From Arthrobacter pityocampae (GTDB taxonomy: Bacteria > Actinomycetota > Actinomycetes > Actinomycetales > Micrococcaceae): a DNA stretch of 64,000 bases. The notes beneath the pieces were generated by a model. It was not told the DNA's origin, did no database searches, and saw only the letters and a list, made by a program, of their open reading frames with translations. The number at the start of each line of letters is the position of its first letter. The first letter of the stretch is position 1. Position numbers and translations under genes: made by a program. Below, in pieces: positions 8,176 through 16,614 of the stretch. Location: assembly GCF_002927275.1 (NCBI RefSeq), contig NZ_PRKW01000001.1:1-64000 (forward strand), read 5' to 3'.

Positions 8176-9461
8176 AAACCCCGGCCCACGCCTGGGCCTC
8201 CCTCCCGGCGCTGATCACGGCGCACACCATTTCGCGCACCGGAAACGTCGTCGCCCTGTTCACCATCCCCTTCCTCGTCCTCGAGACCGGGGGCGGACCC
8301 GTCCAGGTCGGTATCGCAGCAGCCGCAGCCACCGCCCCCGTGGTGCTCGGCGCACCCTTGGGCGGTGTGCTCGTCGACCGGATCGGATACCTGCGCTCAT
8401 CGGTCATCTCCGACGTCGTCAGCGGCACAACCATCGCCCTCATCCCCCTTCTCGCCGCGACCACCGGGCTCCCGTTCCCCGCCCTGATCGCCCTCGTGTT
8501 CCTCAGCGGCCTCCTCGACACGCCGGGAGAAACCGCACGCCGGGTACTGCTCCCGAACCTCTCCGCGCAGGCGCGGATTCCGTTGCAACGCTCCGTCGGG
8601 TTCCTCGACGGCTCGACCCGCGCCGCGACCCTCATCGGCGCACCCTTGGCGGCCGTGCTCGTCGCAACCCTAGGTGCTTTCCCGGCGCTGCTGGCCACCG
8701 CCGCGGCCTTCGTACTCTCCGCCCTCATCTCCGGAACACTCATCCGCACCTCCTCATCACCGGCCGGCCCCCATACCCCTCCCACCAGCACGGATTCTGA
8801 CACGAACGACGGCACGGGTGGTTACTGGGCGGATCTTCGCGACGGACTGCGCTTCGTCCGGACGGACCCACTGCTGCGGCCTCTGATCATCCTGGTCCTC
8901 ATCACGAACACCCTCGACGCCGCCCGAAGCGGCACCCTTCTTCCCCTCTACGCTAGCCAGGAACTCAACGGCCCGGCCTCGCTGGGCATCATCGCCGGCG
9001 CCTTCGGCGGAGCAGCCCTCACCGGGTCCATCGTCTTCGGCTTCATCGCCCACCGACTCCCCCGCCGGGCACCCTTTGTCATCTGCTACACCCTCGTCGC
9101 CTGCTCATCCCTCGGACCGGCACTCGGCCTCGGCACCGGATGGCTCGTCGGATTCTTCATTCTGTCCGGCCTCGCCGCCGGTGCCATCAACCCCATCATC
9201 GGAGCCGTCGAACTCGAACGGATCCCACCACACCTCCGAGCCCGGGTCCTCGGACTCGTCACCGCCGGGGCCTGGGCCGGCATGCCCCTCGGTGGGCTCA
9301 TCGGCGGGATCTCCGCCAACACCGCCGGCCTCACAACAACCTTCACCGTCATGTTCCTGATTTACCTCGCCGCGACCCTCACCCCACTACGCGGCGGACC
9401 CTGGGAACTCATGGAGCGCAACACCGCCGACACTGCCGACACGAAAACAGCACGGTCATAG
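8172..9461 (+). CDS. MFS transporter (probable drug/metabolite exporter)
   Basis: A 429-residue, strongly hydrophobic protein with about 12 membrane segments. It contains the conserved loop after TM2 ('GAPLGGVLVDRIGYLRSS'), which corresponds to the MFS motif A between TM2 and TM3. The frame is open further upstream, but GTG 8172 overlapping the ArsR stop (GTGA) gives the natural start, VKTPAHAWASLPALITAH. Coupling to an ArsR-like repressor suggests inducible efflux of an unknown compound. The family (enterobactin exporter/macrolide efflux-like) supports export, but the substrate cannot be read from sequence. Confidence 0.88.
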   Translation: MKTPAHAWASLPALITAHTISRTGNVVALFTIPFLVLETGGGPVQVGIAAAAATAPVVLGAPLGGVLVDRIGYLRSSVISDVVSGTTIALIPLLAATTGLPFPALIALVFLSGLLDTPGETARRVLLPNLSAQARIPLQRSVGFLDGSTRAATLIGAPLAAVLVATLGAFPALLATAAAFVLSALISGTLIRTSSSPAGPHTPPTSTDSDTNDGTGGYWADLRDGLRFVRTDPLLRPLIILVLITNTLDAARSGTLLPLYASQELNGPASLGIIAGAFGGAALTGSIVFGFIAHRLPRRAPFVICYTLVACSSLGPALGLGTGWLVGFFILSGLAAGAINPIIGAVELERIPPHLRARVLGLVTAGAWAGMPLGGLIGGISANTAGLTTTFTVMFLIYLAATLTPLRGGPWELMERNTADTADTKTARS

Positions 9462-9567
9462 CGAAACGCCCGCGGTGCACGCGGCGTAGCCGGAAGCTCC
9501 GTCGATAAGGAGGTTGCGTGTCTTGCCGATGCGCCACTGCTACCGGTATTCGGGGTACCGTCTGTGG

Positions 9568-10317
9568 ATGCCTGATGCTCTCTTCGACCATCCGCGGGTT
9601 GCCGGCGTCTATGACGCTCTCGATGCTGACCGCAGCGACCTGGACACCTATCTGGACCTCGTCGACGAGTTCGGGGCAGGATCGGTCCTGGACGTCGGCT
9701 GCGGCACGGGTGCCTTCGGCTCCCTTCTGGCGGAGCGCGGCATCCGGGTGCTGGGTATCGACCCGGCCGGGGCGTCCGTCGATATCGCCCGCACCAAGGC
9801 CGGCGCCGACCAGGTCACGTGGGTCGTCGGGATCGCCCCGGATATCGCCGCTGACCCCGCCCACCACGACCGGTTCGATCTGGCGACGATGACCGCCAAC
9901 GTCGCTCAGGTCTTTCTCGACGACAAGGAATGGTCCGCCACCCTGCGGGCCATCCGAACCTGTCTGCGTCCCGGCGGGCGGATCGCCTTTGAGACCCGCA
10001 TTCCCTCCGACCAGGGCTGGAAGCGGTGGACCAGAGACCGCACCCATCGGGTCGTCGACGTCGAAGGCGAAGGACCAGTAGAGGACTGGGTCCACGTCAC
10101 CGACCTGAACGGGGAGTTCGTGACGTTCGAATCGCCCACCATCTTCCTCACCGACGGTGAACGCATCGACTCCACCTCCACGCTGCGCTTCCGCACCCAG
10201 GAGGCACTGACCCGATCACTGACGGAAGCGGGCTTTACCCGGACCGAGGTCCGCGACCTCCCCTACGCGCGGGGCCGCGGATGGCTCATCATCGCCCAAA
10301 CCCAACAAACCCGATAA
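9568..10317 (+). CDS. Class I SAM-dependent methyltransferase
   Basis: From ATG 9568 the protein has 249 residues. It begins MPDALFDHPRVAGVYDAL, which is the usual start of this family, and has the SAM-binding motif VLDVGCGTGAFG followed by a second acidic motif 'VLGIDPAG'. A strong AAGGAGG at 9507-9513 lies far upstream. It could instead serve TTG 9523 or ATG 9529 in the same frame, adding 13-15 residues, so the start is not settled. The C-terminal half has a beta-rich insertion (WVHVTDLNGEFVTFESPT) typical of small-molecule methyltransferases. Substrate unknown; no operon partner. Confidence 0.82.
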   Translation: MPDALFDHPRVAGVYDALDADRSDLDTYLDLVDEFGAGSVLDVGCGTGAFGSLLAERGIRVLGIDPAGASVDIARTKAGADQVTWVVGIAPDIAADPAHHDRFDLATMTANVAQVFLDDKEWSATLRAIRTCLRPGGRIAFETRIPSDQGWKRWTRDRTHRVVDVEGEGPVEDWVHVTDLNGEFVTFESPTIFLTDGERIDSTSTLRFRTQEALTRSLTEAGFTRTEVRDLPYARGRGWLIIAQTQQTR

Positions 10318-10430
10318 CGCCGCCGACACGGGGGACGCACGATCGGCCGCCCTACGGGCGCTAAGTAGCGCAGGGATCAGCGGGTCGATGCGGCGAGGTC
10401 GCGCTTACTCTGTTCGGTCATGATGGTGCT

Positions 10431-10871
10431 TTATTGCGTTAGAGCGTCGGCCTCACCGAGGGAGCGAAGTAGATCCTCCACCCCAGCCGGGTAGAGAGGG
10501 CGGTCAAGCCTGTCGATGCGTCTCCACCCCACGGGACTGCCTTCATCGAGCACGCGCAGGGTTGCGTCCAGTGGGATGGCATCGATCTCTTCAGACTGCA
10601 CGACGAAGACATGCACTATCTCGTGACCAGGTTCTCCCTCGTAGTGGAAGATGTTCTCCATAACGCCGAGCAACTGCACGGTGGTGAGAGTCACCCCGAG
10701 TTCCTCTGCGAACTCACGCCGCACGGCCGTATCGGCTGTCTCTCCGAACTCGATACCTCCGCCGAGAGCTCGATGAAACACCTCGCCCTTCATGGAGTCT
10801 GTCGCATCCGACACGAGAACGTATCCATCGCGCACCGGCAGACCCACCGCAAGATTCCGGATTGTCGGCAT
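10431..10871 (-). CDS. NUDIX hydrolase
   Basis: A 146-residue protein starting MPTIRNLAVGLPVRDGYVLV. It carries a complete Nudix box: GGGIEFGETADTAVRREF followed by AEELGV (pattern GX5EX7REUXEEXGU). Such enzymes hydrolyse nucleoside diphosphates linked to another group. The subgroup, with 'HVFVV' and a short C-terminal helix, is a MutT-like generic hydrolase whose substrate cannot be predicted. The frame is open upstream, but the ATG at 10871 fits the family length. It stands alone, divergent from the next gene. Confidence 0.88.
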   Translation of the reverse strand: MPTIRNLAVGLPVRDGYVLVSDATDSMKGEVFHRALGGGIEFGETADTAVRREFAEELGVTLTTVQLLGVMENIFHYEGEPGHEIVHVFVVQSEEIDAIPLDATLRVLDEGSPVGWRRIDRLDRPLYPAGVEDLLRSLGEADALTQ

Positions 10872-10960
10872 GCATCCGATCCTAAGTTCGCACCACGCGG
10901 GTGGGGATCGGCATACGGTCCGCCGTCCACTGATGAGTTCCTTCGGTAACGTCCTGTTCC

Positions 10961-11467
10961 ATGATCGACCCACCGGTGGCACCTGCGCTGTGTCATCCAT
11001 CGACGATGGTGAAGACGTCGTACCTTGTCGGCGAGCAGGCTGACATGCTGCACCGAGGATCGGACACGGCGTGGCTGCGGGCGGCGAGTCGCGATTTCGG
11101 GGGGTTCGTGGCAGACAGGGTGGGTATACGACAACGGTGGGGTGTTCCTTCCGAGCTGTTCTGGTTCACCTCCGGGGAGTACTACCTCGGCTCCCTTGTC
11201 ATCCGTCACCGGTTGACCGACGACGAGGGCGGCGGCCACATCGGCTATCACGTCGTCTACCCATGGCAGCGCCAGGGCCATGCCACCCAGATGCTCCGGG
11301 ATGCTCTCCTGAAGTGTTCGGCCCTGGGCATCGAGCGTGCCCTCCTGACGATCGCCCCGGGAAACGCCGCCTCGCTGACGGTGGTGCACCGCAACGGAGG
11401 AGTAGCTGACGGGATGAACGACGAGGGCGAGCTTCGCTTCTGGATCGACACTCCGTCCGTGAGCTAA
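10961..11467 (+). CDS. GNAT-family N-acetyltransferase
   Basis: A 168-residue protein with a GNAT fold. A central acetyl-CoA binding segment, 'GYHVVYPWQRQGHATQML', has the R/Q-x-x-G-x-A/G signature, followed by the 'ALLTIAPGNAASLTVVHRNGG' strand-helix. The subgroup 'GxIGYHVxPxxRRxGYAT' is usually annotated as a predicted acetyltransferase of COG3981 type, substrate unknown. The start at 10961 is the first ATG in frame; a downstream ATG at 11006 is possible. It is divergent from the NUDIX gene. Confidence 0.82.
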   Translation: MIDPPVAPALCHPSTMVKTSYLVGEQADMLHRGSDTAWLRAASRDFGGFVADRVGIRQRWGVPSELFWFTSGEYYLGSLVIRHRLTDDEGGGHIGYHVVYPWQRQGHATQMLRDALLKCSALGIERALLTIAPGNAASLTVVHRNGGVADGMNDEGELRFWIDTPSVS

Positions 11468-11529
11468 TCGACCCCGAAAGGGGTCCGTCGACGGAGCTGT
11501 CGCGCATTCTCAACGGGTAGCCTCCCCGT

Positions 11530-11958
11530 ATGACATCGAGGCTGAAGGGGCGCCGACGAGCTGCCCATCGGATCATCGGTGACGTTGCTGCGTGGGCAGC
11601 ACAGGAAGACAAGGTCAGAGCCCTGGCTCTGGTGGGCTCGTATGCCCGGGGAGCTGAGCGGATGGCCAATGATGTCGATCTGGTGGTGCTGAGCGACACG
11701 CCCGAGAGTCTCGACGACGCGGCATGGTTCGAGCACCTCGCCCCTGGCGCACGCCTTGTTCGCTCGCAGGAGTGGGGGCCTGTACGCGAACGCAGATTCC
11801 GGCTGGTATCAGGATTGATCGTGGAACTGGGCATTGCTCCCTCGAACTGGGCCGCTGTCCCCTTGGACCAGGGAACCCGTCGCGTCCTCAAAGACGGGCA
11901 CCGCGTCTTGTACGACACACGGCTCCTCGGAAGGGCTACCGCAGCCGTCGCCGGGTAA
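11530..11958 (+). CDS. Nucleotidyltransferase-domain protein
   Basis: A 142-residue protein that is essentially a single minimal nucleotidyltransferase domain. It has the motif G-S-Y-A-R-G, then eight residues on D-V-D-L, which are the metal-binding aspartates of the pol-beta superfamily. A further strand 'LIVELGIAP' carries a Glu in place of the third Asp. Relatives include aminoglycoside adenylyltransferases and MNT toxin-antitoxin nucleotidyltransferases. No HEPN partner gene is adjacent, so an MNT/HEPN pair is not supported. Likely cytoplasmic; substrate unknown. Confidence 0.75.
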   Translation: MTSRLKGRRRAAHRIIGDVAAWAAQEDKVRALALVGSYARGAERMANDVDLVVLSDTPESLDDAAWFEHLAPGARLVRSQEWGPVRERRFRLVSGLIVELGIAPSNWAAVPLDQGTRRVLKDGHRVLYDTRLLGRATAAVAG

Positions 11959-12041
11959 GCACCGGGCCGCCGCACTATTGCCGCAAGAGATTTCTCTCCG
12001 GCCGCGCGCGGAACGCTACGGGTGTCCGATAGATTCGCCAA

Positions 12042-13315
12042 ATGGAGTTCCGCCCAACGACACCAGAGGATCTGCAGACCATTCTCGGCTGGGTGGGAAA
12101 CGACCGGGACATGGTCCTGTGGTCGGGTCCGACGTTCACCTGGCCGCTCACCCTCGACCAGCTGCTGACCTACCTCGAGAACCCGAAGCGGACCTACTGG
12201 TCCGCGACCGACCGGGGCTCCCACGCGCTGGTGGGGCACGCGTCTCTGCTCATCGACGAAGGTGCCGGGCTGCTGCGGATCGGGTTCATTATCGTGGACC
12301 CGGGCCTCCGAGGCCGCGGCGCCGGCCGATCACTGGTCGACGGCATCGTGCGCCGCGGCTTCGAGACCTCCACCATTCCCGCCATGACACTTGCCGTCCT
12401 CGCCCACAACCGGCTGGCTCGCGCATACGCCTTGTACAGGTGGTGGCGGCCCGTCCTGACACTCGCCGTCACAGCGGTGGCTTACGGCATGTTGCTGCTC
12501 GCCCTCGTGGTGGCGGCCATGATCGCCTCCGCCCTCGACCCAGCACTCGGCATCCTCATCGACGATGCGATGGACCCGTCAGCACCACTGGACATGAACA
12601 ACCCCAGCGCGGCACTGCTGGCCATGCTGATGCTCGCGATCGGGCTACCCGCGGCCCTACTCGGAGCGCGCATCGGCGGTTGGCGGCCCGCCGGATCGGT
12701 GTCCTCGGTCCTCGGGCGACTGCGCTGGGGGTTGCTGGCCCGCTGCCTGGGCCTGGCCGCCGGATTGCACCTGATGCTCACCCTCGGTGTGACCTTCACC
12801 GGGGTGGCCTTCACCGGCGCTGGGACGTCGCAGGTGACGGCGACCTGGAACCAACACAGCGGCTGGATGCGCGCAGTCGCGCTCCTCGTCGTACCCTTCC
12901 AGGCCGCCGCCGAGGAATACGTATTCCGCGGCGATCTCATGCAGACCATCGGATCCTGGCTACGTCACCCGGCCTGGGCCATCCTGCTACCGGTGCCCCT
13001 GTTCGTCCTGGGCCACGAATAGGCTGGGTCGCACAAATCGACATCGCCGTCTTCGCCGTCGCCGCCGGCTGGCTGACCTGGCGCACCGGAGGCCTCGAAG
13101 CCGCCATCGGCCTGCACATCATCGGCAACTGCCTCGCCTTCGGCTTCGGCGCGATCGGCCTCACCGACCTCAACGCCACCGACATCCCTACGGTCTCGGT
13201 CGCTCTCTCCATTGGACTCACCCTCACCTACACGGCACTCATCACCCGACACCACACCTGGTGGCACATCCCCGCACCCACCTCCGCGGAATTCTGCGCC
13301 GACCCTCGGACCTGA
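12042..13315 (+). pseudogene. GNAT-CPBP protease chimera, frameshifted
   Basis: The first frame (12042-13022) encodes about 127 residues of a GNAT acetyltransferase, including the CoA signature 'RGRGAGRSLVDGI'. At 'HNRLARA' it switches directly into a membrane protein that begins like a CPBP (CAAX-type) protease ('YRWWRPVLTLAVTAVAYG'). The GNAT lacks its last strands and the CPBP its usual N-terminus, so this looks like an in-frame deletion joining two genes. The CPBP part has motif 1 'AAEEYVFRG' and motif 2 'FVLGHE', then hits TAG at 13020-13022. The rest (GWVAQIDIAVFAVAAGWLTW...HIIGN, motif 3) continues one frame over to 13315. One missing base near 13020 would restore H-E-Y-G-W. The gene product is probably inactive. 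Confidence 0.7.
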
Positions 13316-13463
13316 TAAGCCACCGCGAACCCCACCGCTCAACGCGCACGCGCTCCACCAATGCTGAACTGCCATGGCAGCCGGCAGCTGGGGTCACCCA
13401 CGAACAGGCAGGCCACACGGTGACGGCCGCACTGGCATCTGACACGCGAGCCGCACTGATGAT

Positions 13464-13498
13464 CATCCAGGCATCCTTGGCATCCCAGGCATCCCAGG
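13464..13498 (+). repeat. Short tandem repeat (about four 8-9-bp units)
   Basis: Units CATCCAGG, CATCCTTGG, CATCCCAGG, CATCCCAGG in series, in the gap between the frameshifted CPBP gene and the catalase terminator. Probably a slippage product with no evident role. Confidence 0.4.
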
Positions 13499-13577
13499 TG
13501 TCGCGGAGTGCAAGGGCCGATCAGGGGTGGTGCGCCTCCTGACCATCTCGAGCGGTGCTGGTTTTGGGCTGTCCGCA

Positions 13578-13619
13578 CGGAAGGGGCACCCCCGTGACGT
13601 GCGTGGGTGCCCCTTTCCG
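13578..13619 (-). terminator. Rho-independent terminator of the manganese catalase gene
   Basis: A strong hairpin: CGGAAGGGGCACCC on one arm and GGGTGCCCCTTTCCG on the other, with a loop of about 13 bases. It begins 20 bp after the catalase stop codon on the - strand. The stem is long and GC-rich; no clear T-run follows. Confidence 0.7.
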
Positions 13620-13638
13620 TATGTTCCGGGTGGGGGTG

Positions 13639-14592
13639 CTACTTGCCCATCGGCCCGAAGGTGGCGTCGATGTCCGCCATCTCCATGTCCGCGGTGGCCT
13701 GAATCAGCTCGAGCAACTCGGGGTCGAGTCCGGGCGCAAATTCTTCCAGTCGCTCGGGGGCGATCTGGGATGGCACGCCCTCGGGGGCCTGCTCACTGGC
13801 ATCGAGGGTGGTGCCGTCCTTTGACGGCGACAGCCCCTGGTAGATCTTCCCGGCCTCCGACTGGCCCTTGAGGTCGAAGGTGTACTGCTTGCTCTGCAGG
13901 CCGAGGTCCAGGAGCTTCTTGACCTCGGGGAATTGCTCGGCATTGGTCTTCGGGATGGGAAGGAGCGACTTCCAGTTCACCCCGAGGGTTTCCAGGGCCC
14001 TGGCGTACCCGTTCTCGTGGGCCTGATCGCGGACGATCAGGTAGGAGATGGTGGAGCGCGCCGTCTTGTTGTCCGTCATCTCGTACATGCGGCACTTCTG
14101 CAGACGACCGGTGGCCTCGAGCATCAGGTTGTACAGCAGGTCCAGTGGCAGGTTGCCGGAGTTGTAGACATAGCTGCCGCTCCACGGGTTGCCGGCCGAG
14201 TCCACCGGCATGGCGCCCTGTGCTCCCACAAGGTAGTGGTGGATGTTGCCCTCGGACAGGGCGAGATTCAGGGGGATCGAGCCGCCGGCGCCGGGGGTGT
14301 CCAGGGGGTCGTCGAGTTTTCCCTGGTAGCGGGGTGAGCCGTCGAGGAGCCGGGAGATGGTGGTGCCGATCAGCTCCACATGGCTGATCTCCTCGGTGCC
14401 GATGCCCTGGATCAGGTCACGGTACGGTTTGGCCGCAGGACCGCGGAAGTTCATGCTCTGGAACAGGTACTGCATCATGGTGCGCATCTCGCCGAACTGC
14501 CCGCCGAGTCCTTCTTGCAGGGCATTCGCCGCAGCCGGGTCCGGCTCATCGGGGATGATCTCGTTGATGAGCTGCTGAACGTGGAAGAACAT
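13639..14592 (-). CDS. Manganese (non-haem) catalase
   Basis: A 317-residue di-manganese catalase that breaks down hydrogen peroxide in the cytoplasm. Ligands visible in the ferritin-like four-helix bundle are E35, E68 and H71 (in 'TEEISHVE'). A second pair lies in 'LMLEATGRLQ' (Glu) and 'RDQAHENGYARAL' (His). The length matches the family. The start MFFHVQQLINEI is preceded by a good ribosome binding site (AGGAGG about 7 bases upstream). The C-terminal 60 residues form the usual extended tail that wraps the hexamer. It is monocistronic, with a strong hairpin 20 bp downstream. The regulator cannot be inferred. Confidence 0.93.
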   Translation of the reverse strand: MFFHVQQLINEIIPDEPDPAAANALQEGLGGQFGEMRTMMQYLFQSMNFRGPAAKPYRDLIQGIGTEEISHVELIGTTISRLLDGSPRYQGKLDDPLDTPGAGGSIPLNLALSEGNIHHYLVGAQGAMPVDSAGNPWSGSYVYNSGNLPLDLLYNLMLEATGRLQKCRMYEMTDNKTARSTISYLIVRDQAHENGYARALETLGVNWKSLLPIPKTNAEQFPEVKKLLDLGLQSKQYTFDLKGQSEAGKIYQGLSPSKDGTTLDASEQAPEGVPSQIAPERLEEFAPGLDPELLELIQATADMEMADIDATFGPMGK

Positions 14593-14704
14593 AGGGCCTC
14601 CTAGTAGAAGGACGGACGAAAGACCGCCCTTCGTTTCACCCTTCACGGCCCACCCTGACATCACAAGGGCAGGGACCAGGCAGCCCATCGCCTTGCGCTT
14701 TACA

Positions 14705-14740
14705 CGAGACCGAGAACGAGACCGAAAACGAGAACGAGCA
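14705..14740 (+). repeat. Hexanucleotide tandem repeat (CGAGAN, six units)
   Basis: Units CGAGAC, CGAGAA, CGAGAC, CGAAAA, CGAGAA, CGAGCA in series, about 115 bp upstream of the catalase start. The region may lie in its promoter, but no coding sense is evident. Confidence 0.6.
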
Positions 14741-14896
14741 TGAGCGCGGGTGCTCGTCGTTGGTCAGTAGCTGGACCTCCCTGTTCTGGGCGACGGCGAT
14801 ATTCGTGGCCTCACGCGAGTCGTCATGGACGGAAGCGGTGACGTCGGCGAGGACGCCCCGTACCCTCGCCGTCGAAAGCACCGCCGCTGAACCCTA

Positions 14897-14960
14897 CACA
14901 CCGTTTATCGGACAGTCCGCGCCCGAGCATTTCGTCGGGGGCTGTCCGATAAACGGTGTG
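14897..14960. repeat. 64-bp element with perfect 19-bp inverted ends
   Basis: CACACCGTTTATCGGACAG (14897-14915) and CTGTCCGATAAACGGTGTG (14942-14960) are perfect inverted repeats around a 26-bp middle. The middle itself holds a small CCCGA/TCGGG stem. The ends resemble terminal inverted repeats of mutator-type (IS256-like) elements as I remember them. That makes a MITE or a collapsed IS the best guess. It begins 20 bp beyond the stop codon of the CPBP gene and could act as its terminator. No target duplication is obvious. Confidence 0.65.
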
Positions 14961-14979
14961 GGGGCAGTGGTGGAGGGTT

Positions 14980-15783
14980 TCAGGCGGGTGAGGGTGCGTG
15001 GCGGTCTTTGATGGCGATGGTGACCAGGGCGATCAGGCCGAGGACGGGAACGATGACGAGCATGGCGAAGGAGATCAGCGATGATGTCGTGGTGGGTTCT
15101 GCGGGTGGCAGGAAGAGGGAGATGTCCCACAGGCCGTGGGCGATCATCGCCGGCAGGAGGAGTCCCCGCATCCTGCGGAAGGAGTACAGGATCGCCCCGG
15201 TCGTGGTGGCCAGGAGTACCTGGTTCAGGACGGCCGGTGCCGGGGATCCGGTGATGAGGTTGGTCAGGTGGAAGAGCCCGAAGATCACCGATGTGCCGAT
15301 CGCGACGGTCGCCTCGGTCCGGCCGTCGGCTCGCAGGCCGCGCAGGAGGATGCCGCGGAACAGGGTTTCCTCGCAGAACCCGACGAGGATTCCCGTGACG
15401 AGGATCGGGATCAGCAGGTCCACGCGGAGTCCGGACCAGCCGACGAAGACCAGGTGCACGATGATCCCGACGATGAACGCGATCGCGGCGATCCTCAGGA
15501 TGATCGGGACGGGGAGGCGTTCCTTGTCGTGGAAGACGTGGTCCCAGCGGGACCACCAAAGAAAGCCGACGAGCACGATCGCGCCGAGCACGAGGGGCAG
15601 GACGGCGCAGCGCCACACGTTCGCACCGGAGGCGAACCAGTCGGTGTAGGGGATCCCGGAGCTGGTGGCAGTGGCGGTGAAGACGGCCGCGTAGAGGATG
15701 ACGACCAGCAGAGCGGGCCCGGTCGAGGGCCGTATCCGGGGAGTGCGCATGCGGACGGAGGAAGAAGTGTTCACGTCAGACAT
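14980..15783 (-). CDS. CPBP-family intramembrane glutamic endopeptidase
   Basis: A 267-residue polytopic membrane protein with about eight hydrophobic segments. The three CPBP (Abi/Rce1-like) motifs are present: E-E-T-L-F-R-G (motif 1), 'FGLFHLTN' (motif 2) and 'AHGLWD' (motif 3). These place the catalytic Glu and His in the membrane. Bacterial members process or protect against peptides such as bacteriocins, or act in protein maturation; the target here is unknown. The next gene on the same strand (DUF4190 protein, ending 15851) lies 68 bp upstream, so the two could be cotranscribed. Confidence 0.85.
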   Translation of the reverse strand: MSDVNTSSSVRMRTPRIRPSTGPALLVVILYAAVFTATATSSGIPYTDWFASGANVWRCAVLPLVLGAIVLVGFLWWSRWDHVFHDKERLPVPIILRIAAIAFIVGIIVHLVFVGWSGLRVDLLIPILVTGILVGFCEETLFRGILLRGLRADGRTEATVAIGTSVIFGLFHLTNLITGSPAPAVLNQVLLATTTGAILYSFRRMRGLLLPAMIAHGLWDISLFLPPAEPTTTSSLISFAMLVIVPVLGLIALVTIAIKDRHAPSPA

Positions 15784-15850
15784 GAGCCGATACCTTCGGG
15801 GAGGGTCCGCCGGGTCAGCGGACGGTGAGGAGGAATCTGTGCGCGGGGTG

Positions 15851-16216
15851 CTACCGGTCGATGGTGCTGCAGGCGACTTCCCTGCCGTCGACGGTTACGG
15901 TGCCGGTGAAATCGACGGCCTGACAGGCTTCCAGGGCTTGGGCTGCGAACGCGGCGGCGGACGCGAACGTGATGATCGCGACGACCGCGACGACGGTGAG
16001 GATCGCGCCGATGATGATCGCCGCGACGGCCGGCCCGTTCTTGTAGCCTGCTTTGCGGCTCTGCATGAGCGCGACGATGCCGAGGATGAGGCCGATGACG
16101 TTGAAGAAGATCGCTAGGACGAGTGCGACGATGCCGAGCGTCTTACCGGGCACGGCCTCGGTCGACGTCGGCGAGGCGGTGACAGCGGGACGCGGGGCGT
16201 CCGTGGGAGAAGCCAC
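15851..16216 (-). CDS. DUF4190-type membrane protein with small C-terminal domain
   Basis: A 121-residue protein. The N-terminus is a Pro/Thr/Ala-rich cytoplasmic leader (1-24). Two membrane segments joined by a basic loop (QSRKAGYKNGP) follow, the classic DUF4190 layout. The second segment leads into a short outside part (ALEACQAVDFTGTVTVDGREVACSTIDR) with two Cys that could form a disulfide. Function is unknown. It lies 68 bp upstream of the CPBP protease gene on the same strand. Confidence 0.72.
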   Translation of the reverse strand: MASPTDAPRPAVTASPTSTEAVPGKTLGIVALVLAIFFNVIGLILGIVALMQSRKAGYKNGPAVAAIIIGAILTVVAVVAIITFASAAAFAAQALEACQAVDFTGTVTVDGREVACSTIDR

Positions 16217-16402
16217 AATTCCTCCATGATGTGAGTGGTGTGTGCTTGCGCCTCAGAGCGTAGCGACGCCCGGGGGCCGCCAGTATCACCCGCCCCGGGT
16301 GAGACGTCTGCGCCAAGCGGCGTGATGCCCGCTGCGGGATCCGCTTGTGAACGAGGAGGAGCTCACTTGGCGGCAGCGGCAACCCTGGCTTAGGGCTGCC
16401 CC

Positions 16403-16522
16403 ATGCTGGAGGTCCGTCCCAACTGCGAATGCTGCGACCATGACATCGCTCTTCCGAAAAGGCATACAGGTGCGCTTGGTCCCCGGACTGCGTGGACCGC
16501 TTCGAACTGGTACGAAGCGTAG
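16403..16522 (+). pseudogene. DUF1272 zinc-ribbon protein, N-terminal remnant
   Basis: ATG 16403 opens a 39-codon frame starting MLEVRPNCECCDHDIALP, which is the highly conserved start of DUF1272 proteins (Cys cluster C8, C10, C11). After residue 18 the similarity stops and the frame runs into unrelated sequence and a TAG at 16520. The second Cys pair of the family is absent. It is therefore a relic, found by eye because it is too short to stand out as an open reading frame. Confidence 0.55.
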
Positions 16523-16614
16523 AGACGCTGTCTGCGTGTCGGGCTGTGTGCGGCAGTCATGGACACGGCGGCGGCGCGCGACGGCCAGTGACCTTTGCCG
16601 TGCGTCGTTCCTAG

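Noticed and set aside
11530-11958. MNT/HEPN toxin-antitoxin pair
   Set aside because: The nucleotidyltransferase domain is present but no HEPN gene lies beside it.
11834-13315. 493-codon open frame suggesting a long protein
   Set aside because: Only its last 100 codons are real coding sequence (end of the frameshifted CPBP gene); the rest is an Arg/Pro-rich shadow of the GNAT-CPBP frame.
13464-13498. CATCCCAGG tandem repeat as a regulatory array
   Set aside because: Only four imperfect units, no gene start nearby; most likely replication slippage.
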